64,000 nt of DNA from Roseiarcus sp963748545 (GTDB taxonomy: Bacteria > Pseudomonadota > Alphaproteobacteria > Rhizobiales > Beijerinckiaceae). The position numbers were made by a program, and so were the translations under genes. Of this stretch, positions 53,123 through 62,072 are shown piece by piece; positions within the stretch are counted from its first letter, which is position 1, and every line of letters begins with the position of its first letter. The DNA is taken from assembly GCA_963748545.1 (NCBI GenBank), contig CAVVJO010000043.1, positions 1 through 64,000 on the forward strand, in the 5' to 3' direction. The notes beneath the pieces were generated by a model that was not told where the DNA came from, ran no database searches, and saw nothing but the letters and a program-made list of their open reading frames with translations.

Positions 53123-53977
53123 ATGCCTGACTATGCACAGTTCGATATCGACCGCACGCACCCAGGTCTGTGGAAGATCACCTTCAGCAACCCGCCGATC
53201 AACATGTTTGTTCCTGCAACGATTGTTCAGTTGGGAGCCCTGATGTCCGACTTGGAGGCAGACCCGTCCGTGAAGGTCGTGGTTTTCCGATCGGCGAACC
53301 CCGATTTTTTCATCGCCCATCTCGACGTAGCCAAGGCAGTCGAGCGGCCGGAGGTGCTGGGCCTTTGGCACGACTTTGTATTGCGCCTCTCATCTACGCC
53401 AGTCGTAAGCATCGCCGCGATTCGCGGCCGCACGCGCGGCATCGGCAATGAGTTCGTCCTGGCCTGTGACATGCGCTTCGCCAGTCGGCAAAGCGCCCTG
53501 TTCGGCAACCCCGAGGTCGGCGTCGGACTGGTCCCTGGCGGCGGAGCGCTGGAATGGCTCCCGCGCTTAGTCGGCCGATCGCGCGCGCTTGAGTTCGTTC
53601 TCAGCGCGGACGATTTCGATGCGGATATCGCCGAGCGCTATGGCTGGGTAAACCGCACGCTGGACGATGACGACCTGGATTTGTTTATCGAAACGCTCAC
53701 CCGGCGTCTGGCCTCCTTCGACCGTGAAACGCTGGCTGCGGCGAAGGCCCAGATCAATCGGTTTGGGAGGCCGACGGCTAGCGAGCTTCGGTCCAGCACG
53801 GACGTGTTCTTCTCGATTCTGGCCTCGCCCCCTGCACAGGCTCGCCGCGCCAAACTTCGCGGTATCGGTTACGGGGTTCCGAGCGACTTTGAATTGAATT
53901 TTGGTCGATACCTGCCTGGGCTAGGGCGCGCGGACAGCGATCGCACGGAGACGCGGCCAGACCCTTCGTCGCCCTAA
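53123..53977 (+). CDS. Enoyl-CoA hydratase/isomerase family protein
   Basis: 284 residues: ITFSNPPINMFVPATIVQLG, FIAHLDVAKAVERPEVLGLW, GIGNEFVLACDMRFASRQSA (catalytic Glu in GNEF) and LFGNPEVGVGLVPGGGALEW (second Glu in NPEVG). Both crotonase glutamates are present. The leader before the ATG is AT-rich with AGGAGA. It probably belongs to the same transcription unit as the epoxide hydrolase and OsmC-like genes. Real substrate unknown. Confidence 0.83.
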   Translation: MPDYAQFDIDRTHPGLWKITFSNPPINMFVPATIVQLGALMSDLEADPSVKVVVFRSANPDFFIAHLDVAKAVERPEVLGLWHDFVLRLSSTPVVSIAAIRGRTRGIGNEFVLACDMRFASRQSALFGNPEVGVGLVPGGGALEWLPRLVGRSRALEFVLSADDFDADIAERYGWVNRTLDDDDLDLFIETLTRRLASFDRETLAAAKAQINRFGRPTASELRSSTDVFFSILASPPAQARRAKLRGIGYGVPSDFELNFGRYLPGLGRADSDRTETRPDPSSP

Positions 53978-54268
53978 ATCGGCCGCGCGTGTTTTGGTTG
54001 CGCCGACCACGCAGTCCTCGGAATGCATTCCGCGCATCCCGCCCAAGTGTCTGGAGGGCCCGAAGCGGTCCGACCGTCAGGCGACCGGGGGGATGGCCGG
54101 GCTGATGGACAAGTCCGAGCACGCGGAAGGAACGTTTTCCCGCAGCAAGACGAGGTTTCTCAACAGCATCGGTACGAAAGCGGGCCTAGCCTCCACGCGT
54201 GGACTCCGCCCGAATGGGACTTTCAAGAGACCCCGCGGCGCCTCGCCAATTCACATTGCGCCGCATTC

Positions 54269-54284
54269 ATGTTATCGATCACAT
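54269..54284. promoter_or_regulatory. LacI (GntR/IdnR-like) operator before its own gene
   Basis: ATGTTATCGATCACAT, one mismatched pair, 18 bases before the regulator ATG at 54303. It resembles the operators at 57418 and 59394 and the known E. coli GntR/IdnR-type site, suggesting autoregulation. Confidence 0.75.
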
Positions 54285-54302
54285 GGGGTCGTTAGGGAAA
54301 CG

Positions 54303-55370
54303 ATGCGGACTGCGGCGCGCGAACTGAGGTCGAAGGCGGCGGGATCGGGCCATCTTGAGGCCCGCGTCACGATGCAGACGGTTGCTCGTATGGCTGGCGT
54401 CTCGGCGATGACGGTTTCACGGGCTCTGAAGAGCGACGCGTCCATATCTGAGGAGACTCGAGACCGAGTCCTGGAAATCGTCAAGCGGGTCGGCTACGTG
54501 CCCGACGCGACCGCGCGCGTGTTCGCGACCCGGCGCTCGGGATTTGTCGCGGCCCTTGTTCCCTCTCTCAACAACTCGAATTTCGCCGACACGGTTCATG
54601 GAATGTCGGAGGTCTTCGACGCCGCCGGGTTGCAAATGCTGCTCGGCGACACCGAATACTCCCTGGCGCGCGAAGAGGACCTGATCCGCGCCTTCCTGCA
54701 ACGGCGCCCGGAGGCGATCATCCTTACGGGCGGCGCGCATTCGGAGGGGGCGCGCAGGCTAATCTCCATCGCCGACATCCCGATCGTCGAGACCTGGGAC
54801 CTGCCGAAGAATCCTCTTGGCGACGTCGTCGGCTTTTCCAACGAGGACGCGGGCGCCGCGATCGTCCGCTATATGCACGATGGGGGTCGCCGGCGGATTG
54901 GGTTCGTGGGCGGCAAGACGAATTTTGACACGCGCGGGACCCAACGGCGCGCAGGGTTCAAGAAGGCGGCGCGCGCGCTTCGCCTGCCGAGCGACCGCAT
55001 CGTGCTGGCGGGCAAGTCGCCGGTGTCGATGGCGCAGGGCGCGGAGGCGCTCGAGGCCATGTTGGCCCGCTGGCCGGACGTGGACGCGATCGTCTGCGTC
55101 TCCGATTTGTCCGCATTCGGGGTGCTCGCCGAATGCCAGCGGCGGGGGATCGACGTTCCCGGCGATATCGCAATCGCAGGCTTCGGCGATTTCGAGGTCG
55201 CGCGCTGCTGTCATCCGCGCCTGACGACCGTCGCCGTCGATTGCGCCGACATCGGCCGGAAGGCTGCCGAGCAGGCCCTCAGCGCGCTCGAGGCGCGCAT
55301 TCGCAACGAACCGCGTGAACTCGAGACGACGAGGATCGAATTCCGGGTCGTGGCGCGGGAGACGGCCTGA
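54303..55370 (+). CDS. LacI-family regulator of the sugar-acid cluster (GntR/IdnR-like)
   Basis: 355 residues. HTH: VTMQTVARMAGVSAMTVSRA, then LKSDASISEETRDRVLEIVK and RVGYVPDATARVFATRRSGF, a GntR-type hinge. The effector domain (VAALVPSLNNSNFADTVHGM) has type-1 binding-protein fold. ATG 54303 with AGGGA upstream is chosen; the frame stays open back to 53994, but that part is compositionally unlike coding sequence. Operators at 54269, 57418 and 59394 define its likely regulon. Confidence 0.9.
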   Translation: MRTAARELRSKAAGSGHLEARVTMQTVARMAGVSAMTVSRALKSDASISEETRDRVLEIVKRVGYVPDATARVFATRRSGFVAALVPSLNNSNFADTVHGMSEVFDAAGLQMLLGDTEYSLAREEDLIRAFLQRRPEAIILTGGAHSEGARRLISIADIPIVETWDLPKNPLGDVVGFSNEDAGAAIVRYMHDGGRRRIGFVGGKTNFDTRGTQRRAGFKKAARALRLPSDRIVLAGKSPVSMAQGAEALEAMLARWPDVDAIVCVSDLSAFGVLAECQRRGIDVPGDIAIAGFGDFEVARCCHPRLTTVAVDCADIGRKAAEQALSALEARIRNEPRELETTRIEFRVVARETA

Positions 55371-55374
55371 ACAC

Positions 55375-56406
55375 TCAGAATGCGATCTGAACCTTCATCG
55401 ACTGAGACCGGTCGCCCGCGAGTTCGAAAGCCTCGACCGCCTTGTCGAGCGGCTTCGTCGCGGTGATCAGCGGCTTCACGTCGATCAGGCGCTTGCCCAT
55501 AAATTCCAGCGCAAGCGCGAATTCCTCATGGAAACGGAACGTGCCGCGGAGATCGATCTCCTTGAACGTGATCAGATTGATCGGGATCGTCATGTCGCCG
55601 CCGAGGCCGAGCTGCACGATGACGCCGCGCGGCTTGACGACGTCGAGGCCGGCCCGAAGCGCAGCCGCGGCGCCGGACGCCTCGAAGAGGACGTCGAAAT
55701 AGCCTTTTTCGGCTCCGTAGGCGGCGAGCGCCTCGGGCGTCGAGGCGACGTTGATCGTCCGGTCCGCCCCAAGGCCGCTCGCGAAACCGAGCGTCCCCTC
55801 GGCGATGTCGGTTGCGACGATCTCGGCGGCGCCCGCGCGCCGCGCGGCGACGATGGTCAGCGCGCCGATCGGACCGCAGCCGCTGACGAGAACCCGCCGG
55901 CCCATCAGCGATCCCGCGCGGCGCGTCGCGTGCAGCGCGACGGCGAGCGGCTCGGCCATCGCCGCCTCCTGCAGCGTCAGGCCGTCAGGAACCGGATGAG
56001 CCTGGCTCTCGAGGCAGACCAGGCTCTCGCGAAAGGCGCCTTGGACATGCGGAAAGCGCATTGCGCTGCCATAGAAGCGCACGTCGAGGCACTGATTCTG
56101 AAGGCCTTCCAGACAGAGGCGGCACCGGTTACAGGGCACGTTCGGACTGACGGCGACCTGGTCGCCGACCTTGATCCGACGGCAATCGGCGCCGATGGCC
56201 TCAACGACGCCGGCGATCTCGTGGCCGAGGATCATCGGCTCGCGCAGCCGGACAGCGCCGAAGCCGCCGTGGTTGTAATAGTGGAGGTCGGAGCCGCAGA
56301 TCCCGCCGAAGGCGATGCGGACGCGGATGTCCTCAGGACCGAGGGCCGGAAGGCGAGTCTCCTCGATCCGGAGATCCTTTGCGGCGTGGGCGACGATGGC
56401 GCGCAT
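55375..56406 (-). CDS. Zinc alcohol dehydrogenase, L-idonate 5-dehydrogenase-like
   Basis: 343 residues of the MDR family: FGGICGSDLHYYNHGGFGAV (catalytic Zn Cys), MILGHEIAGVVEAIGADCRR, the structural-zinc block NVPCNRCRLCLEGLQNQCLD and VLVSGCGPIGALTIVAARRA (NAD fold). LREPMILGHEIAG is typical of IdnD/L-idonate 5-dehydrogenases. It lies 17 bases behind the hydroxyacid dehydrogenase and converges with the regulator gene. Confidence 0.87.
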   Translation of the reverse strand: MRAIVAHAAKDLRIEETRLPALGPEDIRVRIAFGGICGSDLHYYNHGGFGAVRLREPMILGHEIAGVVEAIGADCRRIKVGDQVAVSPNVPCNRCRLCLEGLQNQCLDVRFYGSAMRFPHVQGAFRESLVCLESQAHPVPDGLTLQEAAMAEPLAVALHATRRAGSLMGRRVLVSGCGPIGALTIVAARRAGAAEIVATDIAEGTLGFASGLGADRTINVASTPEALAAYGAEKGYFDVLFEASGAAAALRAGLDVVKPRGVIVQLGLGGDMTIPINLITFKEIDLRGTFRFHEEFALALEFMGKRLIDVKPLITATKPLDKAVEAFELAGDRSQSMKVQIAF

Positions 56407-56423
56407 GAACCTGGCCTCTGTCC

Positions 56424-57365
56424 TCAAACTACGGGCGTCAGCAAGGGCCGCCCGGCGAAATGCGCCTCGAGATTGTCCCGCACCAGCTTTCCCATCGCCT
56501 TGCGGGTCTCCACAGTGCCGCTCGACTGGTGAGGTTGCACAATGACCTGCCTGAACGCCAGCAGACGCGGGTCGATACCGGGCTCGTTCAGGAACACGTC
56601 AAGCGCGGCGCCTGCGATCTTGTTCCGAGCAAGCGCATCGATCAGGGCCGCCTCGTCGACCACCGAACCGCGGGCGACGTTGACGAAAAGGCCGGAGGGC
56701 CCGAGCGCCTCGAAGATGGCGGCGTTGACGAGACCGCGCGTAGCTTCGCCTCCGGCGACGGAGGCGACCAGAATGTCGCTCGCCGCGGCCAGTTCGACCG
56801 GAGACCTGTAGTAGGCATGGGGCGCCTCCGCCGCCGGCGCGACATCGGAATAGGCGATCTTTACGCCAAAGCCCTCGGCGCGGCGCGCTATGGCGCGTCC
56901 GATGCGGCCGAAACCAAGAATGCCGAGCGTTTTGCCGCGCAGGCTCACGCCGAGCGGCAGGTTCGTGTCGCGCCATGCGCCGGAGCGAACGTGCGCGTCG
57001 CCGTCGATCACCTTGCGCGTATGGGCGAGAATGAGCGCGAAGGCGAAGTCGGCGACGTCCTCGGTGAGAACGTCGGGGGTGTTGGTGACGCGGACGCCGC
57101 GTTCACGCGCACGGCTGAGGTCGATCGCATCGACGCCGACCCCGTAGCAGGAGACGATCTCGAGCTTGGGACAGCGATCGATCAGCGCGCCCGACGCGCC
57201 GAGTTCGCCGCGGGTGGCGATCGCGCGCGCTTGTGGCGCGGAGGCGGCGATGAACGCCTCCCGATCAGGCGCGAGCCACAGTTTCCTAAGGTCGTAGTCC
57301 CGTTCAAGCGGCTCCATGTCCCATTCCGGATAAGCGCCGATCATCAGCACCGTGGGCTTGGGCAT
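56424..57365 (-). CDS. D-2-hydroxyacid dehydrogenase (2-ketogluconate/glyoxylate reductase type)
   Basis: 313 residues: LEIVSCYGVGVDAIDLSRAR, VTNTPDVLTEDVADFAFALI, the NAD motif TLGILGFGRIGRAIARRAEG, VNVARGSVVDEAALIDAL and VIVQPHQSSGTVETRKAMG (catalytic His). It reduces 2-oxo sugar acids or hydroxypyruvate/glyoxylate; the cluster favours a sugar-acid substrate. ATG 57365 has GGAGG upstream. It shares its promoter with idnO through a perfect operator. Confidence 0.88.
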   Translation of the reverse strand: MPKPTVLMIGAYPEWDMEPLERDYDLRKLWLAPDREAFIAASAPQARAIATRGELGASGALIDRCPKLEIVSCYGVGVDAIDLSRARERGVRVTNTPDVLTEDVADFAFALILAHTRKVIDGDAHVRSGAWRDTNLPLGVSLRGKTLGILGFGRIGRAIARRAEGFGVKIAYSDVAPAAEAPHAYYRSPVELAAASDILVASVAGGEATRGLVNAAIFEALGPSGLFVNVARGSVVDEAALIDALARNKIAGAALDVFLNEPGIDPRLLAFRQVIVQPHQSSGTVETRKAMGKLVRDNLEAHFAGRPLLTPVV

Positions 57366-57417
57366 CGATCTCGCCTCCCGTCTTGCCGCGATCGACCAAA
57401 AATCGCTTGACGTGGCC

Positions 57418-57435
57418 GATGTTATCGATAACATC
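57418..57435. promoter_or_regulatory. Perfect LacI operator in the divergent dehydrogenase promoter
   Basis: GATGTTATCGATAACATC, an 18-bp perfect palindrome midway between two divergent genes (starts at 57365 and 57462). It can control both directions and is the best copy of the three. Confidence 0.85.
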
Positions 57436-57461
57436 ACTATAGTTCAAGCGGAAAATGCGCC

Positions 57462-58238
57462 ATGAACGGATTTGTTGATCGCCTGTTCGGCCTTTCGGAG
57501 ACCGTATGCCTGGTGACCGGCTCGTCGGCCGGCATCGGTCTGGCGCTGGCGCGAGGGCTCGCCGCCGCCGGGGCTCGCGTCGTCGTCAACGGCCGCACCC
57601 GCAACACCGTCGAGGAAGCCGTCAAGACCCTCCGCGCCGAGGGCGCAGAGGCCGTGGCCGCCGTTTTCGACGTGACCGAGCCTGCGCAGGTCGTGGACGC
57701 AGTCCGAGCCATCGAGGCTGACGTCGGCCCGATCGCCACGCTCGTCAACAACGCAGGGATCCAGCGCCGGGGGCCGCTCGAGGACTATAATGAGGACACC
57801 TGGCGCGAACTCATGCGCGCCAATCTCGACAGCATGTTCTTCGTCTCGAAGGCGGTGGCGCGCAGCATGATCCCCCGCAAGAGCGGCCGGATCATCAATA
57901 TCGCCTCGGTCCAAGCCGAACTCGCCCGCCCGAACATCGCGCCCTACGCCGCCTCGAAGGGCGCGGTGAAGATGCTGACCAAGGGGATGGCCACCGATTG
58001 GGGCAAGCACGGCCTCCGGGTCAACGGGATCGCCCCGGGCTATTTCAAGACAGACCTCAACAAGGCCCTGGTCGAGGACGAAGAGTTCTCCGCCTGGCTC
58101 ACGGCGCGCACGCCGATGGGCCGATGGGGCGACGTCGACGAACTGGTCGGCGCCGCCATCTTCCTCGCCTCCGACGCCTCGAGTTTCGTCAATGGCCACA
58201 TCCTCTATGTCGACGGCGGAATCACAGCCTGCCTCTGA
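57462..58238 (+). CDS. Gluconate 5-dehydrogenase-like SDR
   Basis: 258 residues: VCLVTGSSAGIGLALARGLA, LVNNAGIQRRGPLEDYNEDT, IINIASVQAELARPNIAPYA with Ser-Tyr-Lys, HGLRVNGIAPGYFKTDLNKA and the C-terminal GHILYVDGGITACL. Most like IdnO/gluconate 5-dehydrogenases, which interconvert gluconate and 5-ketogluconate. GGAAAATGCGCC precedes the ATG. It follows the perfect operator at 57418. Confidence 0.88.
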   Translation: MNGFVDRLFGLSETVCLVTGSSAGIGLALARGLAAAGARVVVNGRTRNTVEEAVKTLRAEGAEAVAAVFDVTEPAQVVDAVRAIEADVGPIATLVNNAGIQRRGPLEDYNEDTWRELMRANLDSMFFVSKAVARSMIPRKSGRIINIASVQAELARPNIAPYAASKGAVKMLTKGMATDWGKHGLRVNGIAPGYFKTDLNKALVEDEEFSAWLTARTPMGRWGDVDELVGAAIFLASDASSFVNGHILYVDGGITACL

Positions 58239-58451
58239 GGGCGCCGCGATCGTCGTGATGGAAGTCTCGGGGGCAGAACAAACGACCGTGGGAAAGCCGC
58301 TGGCGAAGGCGCTGGATGGCGTGTTCGTCGACGGCGACGACCCCGAGGCCGAGCCTGACGAGTTCAGGCTCTGGGCCGACGCGAACCTTCGCCGAGCGAT
58401 ACCCCGTCGCGCCGCCGCCCTCGGCGGCCGCAGTCAATGAAAGGCCCTTAC

Positions 58452-59360
58452 ATGAGCGCGTCTTCGCCGCCTTCAGTGGCCGTTATCGGCGTCGGCGTCA
58501 TGGGGAGCGCGATCGCCTCGCGGCTCCTTGAGACGGGCGCCGCCGTAGCGATTTTCGATCGCGACGCGCTCAAAATGACCGAGTTCGCGAAGCGTGGCGC
58601 CCGAGCCGCGGCGTCCTGCGCCGACGCCGCAAAGGCTGCGTCCTTCGTCATCACGAGCCTCAATTCAGCTGCGATCGTCGAAGCGGCGGTGTTCGGACCG
58701 GAGGGCGTGGCGCGCGCCGCCAACCCCGATACGCTCCTCATCGACATGTCGTCGATCGATCCAGATTTCGACCCGGGCGCTCGCAACGCGCTTCCGCGAG
58801 GCGACGGGCGGCCGGTGGATCGACTGTCCGCTTTCCGGCGGAGCGCCCGGCGCGCTCGCCGGGCGGCTGACTGTGATGGCCGGCGGCGAGGAAGCCGATT
58901 TCGAGCGGGCGCGAGCGGTGATGAGCTCGCCTGACCGCGAACTATACGCTCATGGGGCCGGTCGGCGCGGGCCAAGCGACGAAACTCGTCAACCAGGTCC
59001 TTTGCGCCATCCAGTTCCAGGCGGTGGCGGAGGCCGTCGCACTCGCCGAGCGCGCGGGCGTCAGCGCCGAACAAATCCCGTCGGCGCTTGCGGGAGGCCG
59101 CGCCGACTTCGCGCATCCTGCAGGAGTTCGGAGCGAAGATGGCCGCTCGCGACTATTCGCCGACCGGAAGGCTGGACAACATGCTGAAGGATCTCGACGG
59201 CGTTCAGGCGCTGGCCCGCGCGACCGGAACGGTCTTGCCGGCGACCGCGATCGTGACGAAGATTCACCGCGCGCTGACCGCCGCCGGATTTGGGGCGGCC
59301 GACAACGCCGTCTTGATGCGCCAGTTCGACGGACCCAGCGACAATTCGTCCCGCCCCTGA
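58452..59360 (+). CDS. 3-hydroxyisobutyrate/tartronate-semialdehyde reductase-like protein (three frame breaks)
   Basis: The family is clear: VAVIGVGVMGSAIASRLLET (NAD fold), IDCPLSGGAPGALAGRLTVM, MGPVGAGQATKLVNQVLCAI (with Lys) and MAARDYSPTGRLDNMLKDLD. The frame changes three times, each a net +1: in the TTT at 58766-58768, in CC at 58930-58931 and in TT at 59110-59111. Rejoined, the protein has about 301 residues, normal for the family. ATG 58452 has AAAGG 7 bases upstream. If truly intact it would reduce a semialdehyde; as sequenced it is a broken gene. Confidence 0.8.
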
Positions 59361-59393
59361 CACCGGGTCGAAGAAAGTCCTTGTCAGAGGCAA

Positions 59394-59409
59394 ATGTTAT
59401 CGGTAACAA
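59394..59409. promoter_or_regulatory. LacI operator before the ABC transporter genes
   Basis: ATGTTATCGGTAACAA, about 55 bases before the ATP-binding gene. It differs from the perfect operator at 57418 by one central and one outer pair. It ties sugar uptake to the same regulator. Confidence 0.8.
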
Positions 59410-59463
59410 TCCGTCTCGACCCGAGAGAGGCCGAGAGGGCCCCGCAAGAGGGAGGCGCACGCC

Positions 59464-60975
59464 ATGACGATGGAGGGAACTCTCCGTTTCGAGAACGTCG
59501 TCAAAACGTTCGGCGGCACGCGGGCGCTCAAGGGCGTCAGCATGGATGTTCATCGCGGTGAGGTCGTCGCCCTGCTTGGTGAAAACGGCGCCGGAAAATC
59601 CACTCTCATCAAGATACTGGGTGGCATCTTCAAGGCTGACAGCGGGCAGATCACGATCGCCGGCGAGCCCTACCGCCACCGGGCCCAGGCGCGTGGCGTA
59701 CGGCAGAGCGTCGCATTCATCCATCAGGATCTCGAACTCGTCGAATGGATGACCGTCGCGGAGAACATGAGTCTGCCGCAGGGCTTCGCAGGGCGAAGCT
59801 GGTCTGGCGCGCTCGGCCTGATCGATTGGCGCAAGGCCGAACAGCAAGCCCAGATGGCGTTGAAGCTCGTTGGTTGCGACATCGACCCGACGATCCGGGT
59901 CCACAGCCTGACACGCACTGAAAAATCGCTGGTGGCGATCGCACGCGCGCTGGTCGTGGACTGTGACTTTCTGGTGCTCGACGAGCCAACGGCCAGTCTT
60001 CCCGCCGACGAGGTGGAGCGGCTATTCGAGGCGATGCGCCGCCTGCGCGCGCGCGGCGTCGGCATGATCTATGTCTCGCATCGCCTCGACGAGATTTTCC
60101 GCGTCGCCGACCGCGTGGTGGTGGTGCGCGACGGCCTCAAGGTCGGCGAGAAGCCCGTGGTCGAGACGACGGCGGACGAATTGGTCGGGCTGATCGTCGG
60201 CCGCGCCACGCTCGACGTGTTTCGCAAGGCCGAATACCGGCCCGGCCCAGTGCGCCTGGCGCTGCGCGATGTGGTGACGCCGGCGGCGGGCCCGGTCAGT
60301 TTCGATGTCCGCAAGGGCGAGTTGCTCGGCCTTGTCGGCCTGCGCGGCGCGGGCCAGGAGGAAATCGGCCGCGCGCTGTTCGGCGCGGTTCCGCACCGCG
60401 GCGCAATCACGCTCGACGGTCAGACCCCGGATCTCTCCTCGCCGCGCGCGGCGCTGTTGGCCGGCATCGGCCTCATCGCCCGTGACCGCATGGACGAATC
60501 GCTCGCGCCTTCGCTCAGCATCCGCGAGAACGCCTTCCTCAATCCCGGCGCAGCGGGGCGCAGTCTGTTTTCTGCGCTCTCGCCATCGGCGGAGGCGCGC
60601 CTGGCCATGAAAATGGGCGAATCTGTCGGCTTGCGGCCGAACGACCCCGATATGCCGATCGAAGGCCTGTCGGGCGGAAACCAGCAGAAGGTGGTGGTCG
60701 GGCGCTGGCTCGTCACCGGGCGTCGCCTGCTCGTGGCCGAAGATCCGACTGCTGGCGTCGACGTCGGCGCCAAGGCGGAGATTTACCGGCTGATCGGCCG
60801 CGCGCTGGAGGAGGGGCTCGCGGTCATCGTGGTCTCCACCGACTTCGAGGAGATCGCCAACGTGTGTCACCGGGCGCTGGTTTTCAACCGAGGTAAGATC
60901 ATCGCGGAGCTCGGCGGCCCCGCGCTCACGACGGAATCCGTGATCACCGTGGCCTCCGCTTCGGAAGCGGCTTGA
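59464..60975 (+). CDS. Sugar ABC transporter ATP-binding protein (RbsA type, two domains)
   Basis: 503 residues with two ABC cassettes, as in ribose/xylose-type importers. Cassette 1: LLGENGAGKSTLIKILGGIF (Walker A), VHSLTRTEKSLVAIARAL (degenerate signature) and FLVLDEPTASLPADEVERLF (Walker B). Cassette 2 lacks a normal Walker A (LLGLVGLRGAGQEEIGRALF) but has GLSGGNQQKVVVGRWL and LLVAEDPTAGVDVGAK. This asymmetry is standard for RbsA. An operator lies upstream. Confidence 0.93.
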   Translation: MTMEGTLRFENVVKTFGGTRALKGVSMDVHRGEVVALLGENGAGKSTLIKILGGIFKADSGQITIAGEPYRHRAQARGVRQSVAFIHQDLELVEWMTVAENMSLPQGFAGRSWSGALGLIDWRKAEQQAQMALKLVGCDIDPTIRVHSLTRTEKSLVAIARALVVDCDFLVLDEPTASLPADEVERLFEAMRRLRARGVGMIYVSHRLDEIFRVADRVVVVRDGLKVGEKPVVETTADELVGLIVGRATLDVFRKAEYRPGPVRLALRDVVTPAAGPVSFDVRKGELLGLVGLRGAGQEEIGRALFGAVPHRGAITLDGQTPDLSSPRAALLAGIGLIARDRMDESLAPSLSIRENAFLNPGAAGRSLFSALSPSAEARLAMKMGESVGLRPNDPDMPIEGLSGGNQQKVVVGRWLVTGRRLLVAEDPTAGVDVGAKAEIYRLIGRALEEGLAVIVVSTDFEEIANVCHRALVFNRGKIIAELGGPALTTESVITVASASEAA

Positions 60976-60993
60976 CCGAAAGAAGGGTTAGTC

Positions 60994-62043
60994 ATGTCGA
61001 CCAACTCGATCAAATCCGACGCGCTCGAACCCACACGGGCGGAGTTAGAAAACGCTTCCGTCGCCGAAAGGCTGCTGAAGCGCCTGCCGGTCTATGGCCT
61101 GCCGATCCTGACGATCCTTCTGATCGTGATGTTCTCGCTGATCCTGCCCGAGACATTCCCCACCCTGCTGAACGCCCGCTCAATCATCTCCGACAAGGCG
61201 ATCATCGCGATACTTTCGCTGGCTGCGATGGTCCCGATGGCGGCCGGCAAGATCGATCTTACGGTCGGCTACGGCATCGTGCTCTGGCACATCCTGGCCA
61301 TCAGCCTGCAGACAATGTTCGGCGTGCCTTGGCCGGTCGCAGTGCTGGTGGTGGTGCTGCTGGGCGCCATGGTCGGCCTGCTCAACGGGATCCTGGTGGA
61401 AGTCGCCCAAATCGACAGTTTCATCGCCACGCTGGGCACCGGCACCATTCTCTACGCCATCGCGCTCTGGCACTCGGGGGGGCGCCAGGTGGTGGGGGTG
61501 CTCCCGAAAGGGTTCCTGGCGCTCAACGGCACGATGATCTTCGGCCTGCCGATCACCGGCTTCTACGTCCTCGCATTGGCCGTGGTGATGTGGCTCGTTC
61601 TCGAGCATCTTCCCATCGGCCGCTACCTCTATGCGATCGGGGCAAATCCCAAAGCGGCGGCGCTCAACGGCATCCCTGTGCAGCGCTTCACTATGGCAGC
61701 GTTCCTCGCCTCGGGGACCCTGACGGCGGCGGCGGGCGTTCTGCTCGCCTCCAAACTGCGCATCGGCCAGGCCAGCGTCGGGCTCGAATATCTCCTGCCG
61801 GCGCTGGTCGGGGCCTTTCTGGGCTCGACGACCATTAAACCGGGCCGCGTCAATGTTTGGGGCACGCTCGTCGGTGTCGCAATCCTCGCGGTCGGTATCG
61901 CCGGCATTCAGCAATTCGGCGGCTCTTTCTGGGTCGAGCCGATGTTCAACGGCGTCACTCTGCTCATAGCCATCGGCATCGCCGGTTACGCCCAGCGTCG
62001 CCGCAGTCTTGGCAAGGCGACGTTCAAAACGACGGGCGCTTAA
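60994..62043 (+). CDS. Sugar ABC transporter permease (RbsC type)
   Basis: 349 residues with about ten hydrophobic segments: LPILTILLIVMFSLILPETF, IAILSLAAMVPMAAGKIDLT (typical of RbsC, where GGIDLSVG is usual), FIATLGTGTILYAIALWHSG and IGANPKAAALNGIPVQRFTM. AAGAAGGG precedes the ATG. It follows the ATPase gene by 18 bases. Confidence 0.92.
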   Translation: MSTNSIKSDALEPTRAELENASVAERLLKRLPVYGLPILTILLIVMFSLILPETFPTLLNARSIISDKAIIAILSLAAMVPMAAGKIDLTVGYGIVLWHILAISLQTMFGVPWPVAVLVVVLLGAMVGLLNGILVEVAQIDSFIATLGTGTILYAIALWHSGGRQVVGVLPKGFLALNGTMIFGLPITGFYVLALAVVMWLVLEHLPIGRYLYAIGANPKAAALNGIPVQRFTMAAFLASGTLTAAAGVLLASKLRIGQASVGLEYLLPALVGAFLGSTTIKPGRVNVWGTLVGVAILAVGIAGIQQFGGSFWVEPMFNGVTLLIAIGIAGYAQRRRSLGKATFKTTGA

Positions 62044-62072
62044 GCGATCCGCTACAGAGGAAGGAATAGGTC

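Noticed and set aside
53994..54302. A longer start for the LacI regulator of the sugar cluster
   Set aside because: The extra 103 residues precede the HTH, contain the operator at 54269 and lack coding character. ATG 54303 has a good ribosome site.
58192..58440. An 82-residue frame between the SDR and the semialdehyde reductase
   Set aside because: It starts inside the SDR gene, has no family character and a poor start. It may be leader sequence of the reductase.
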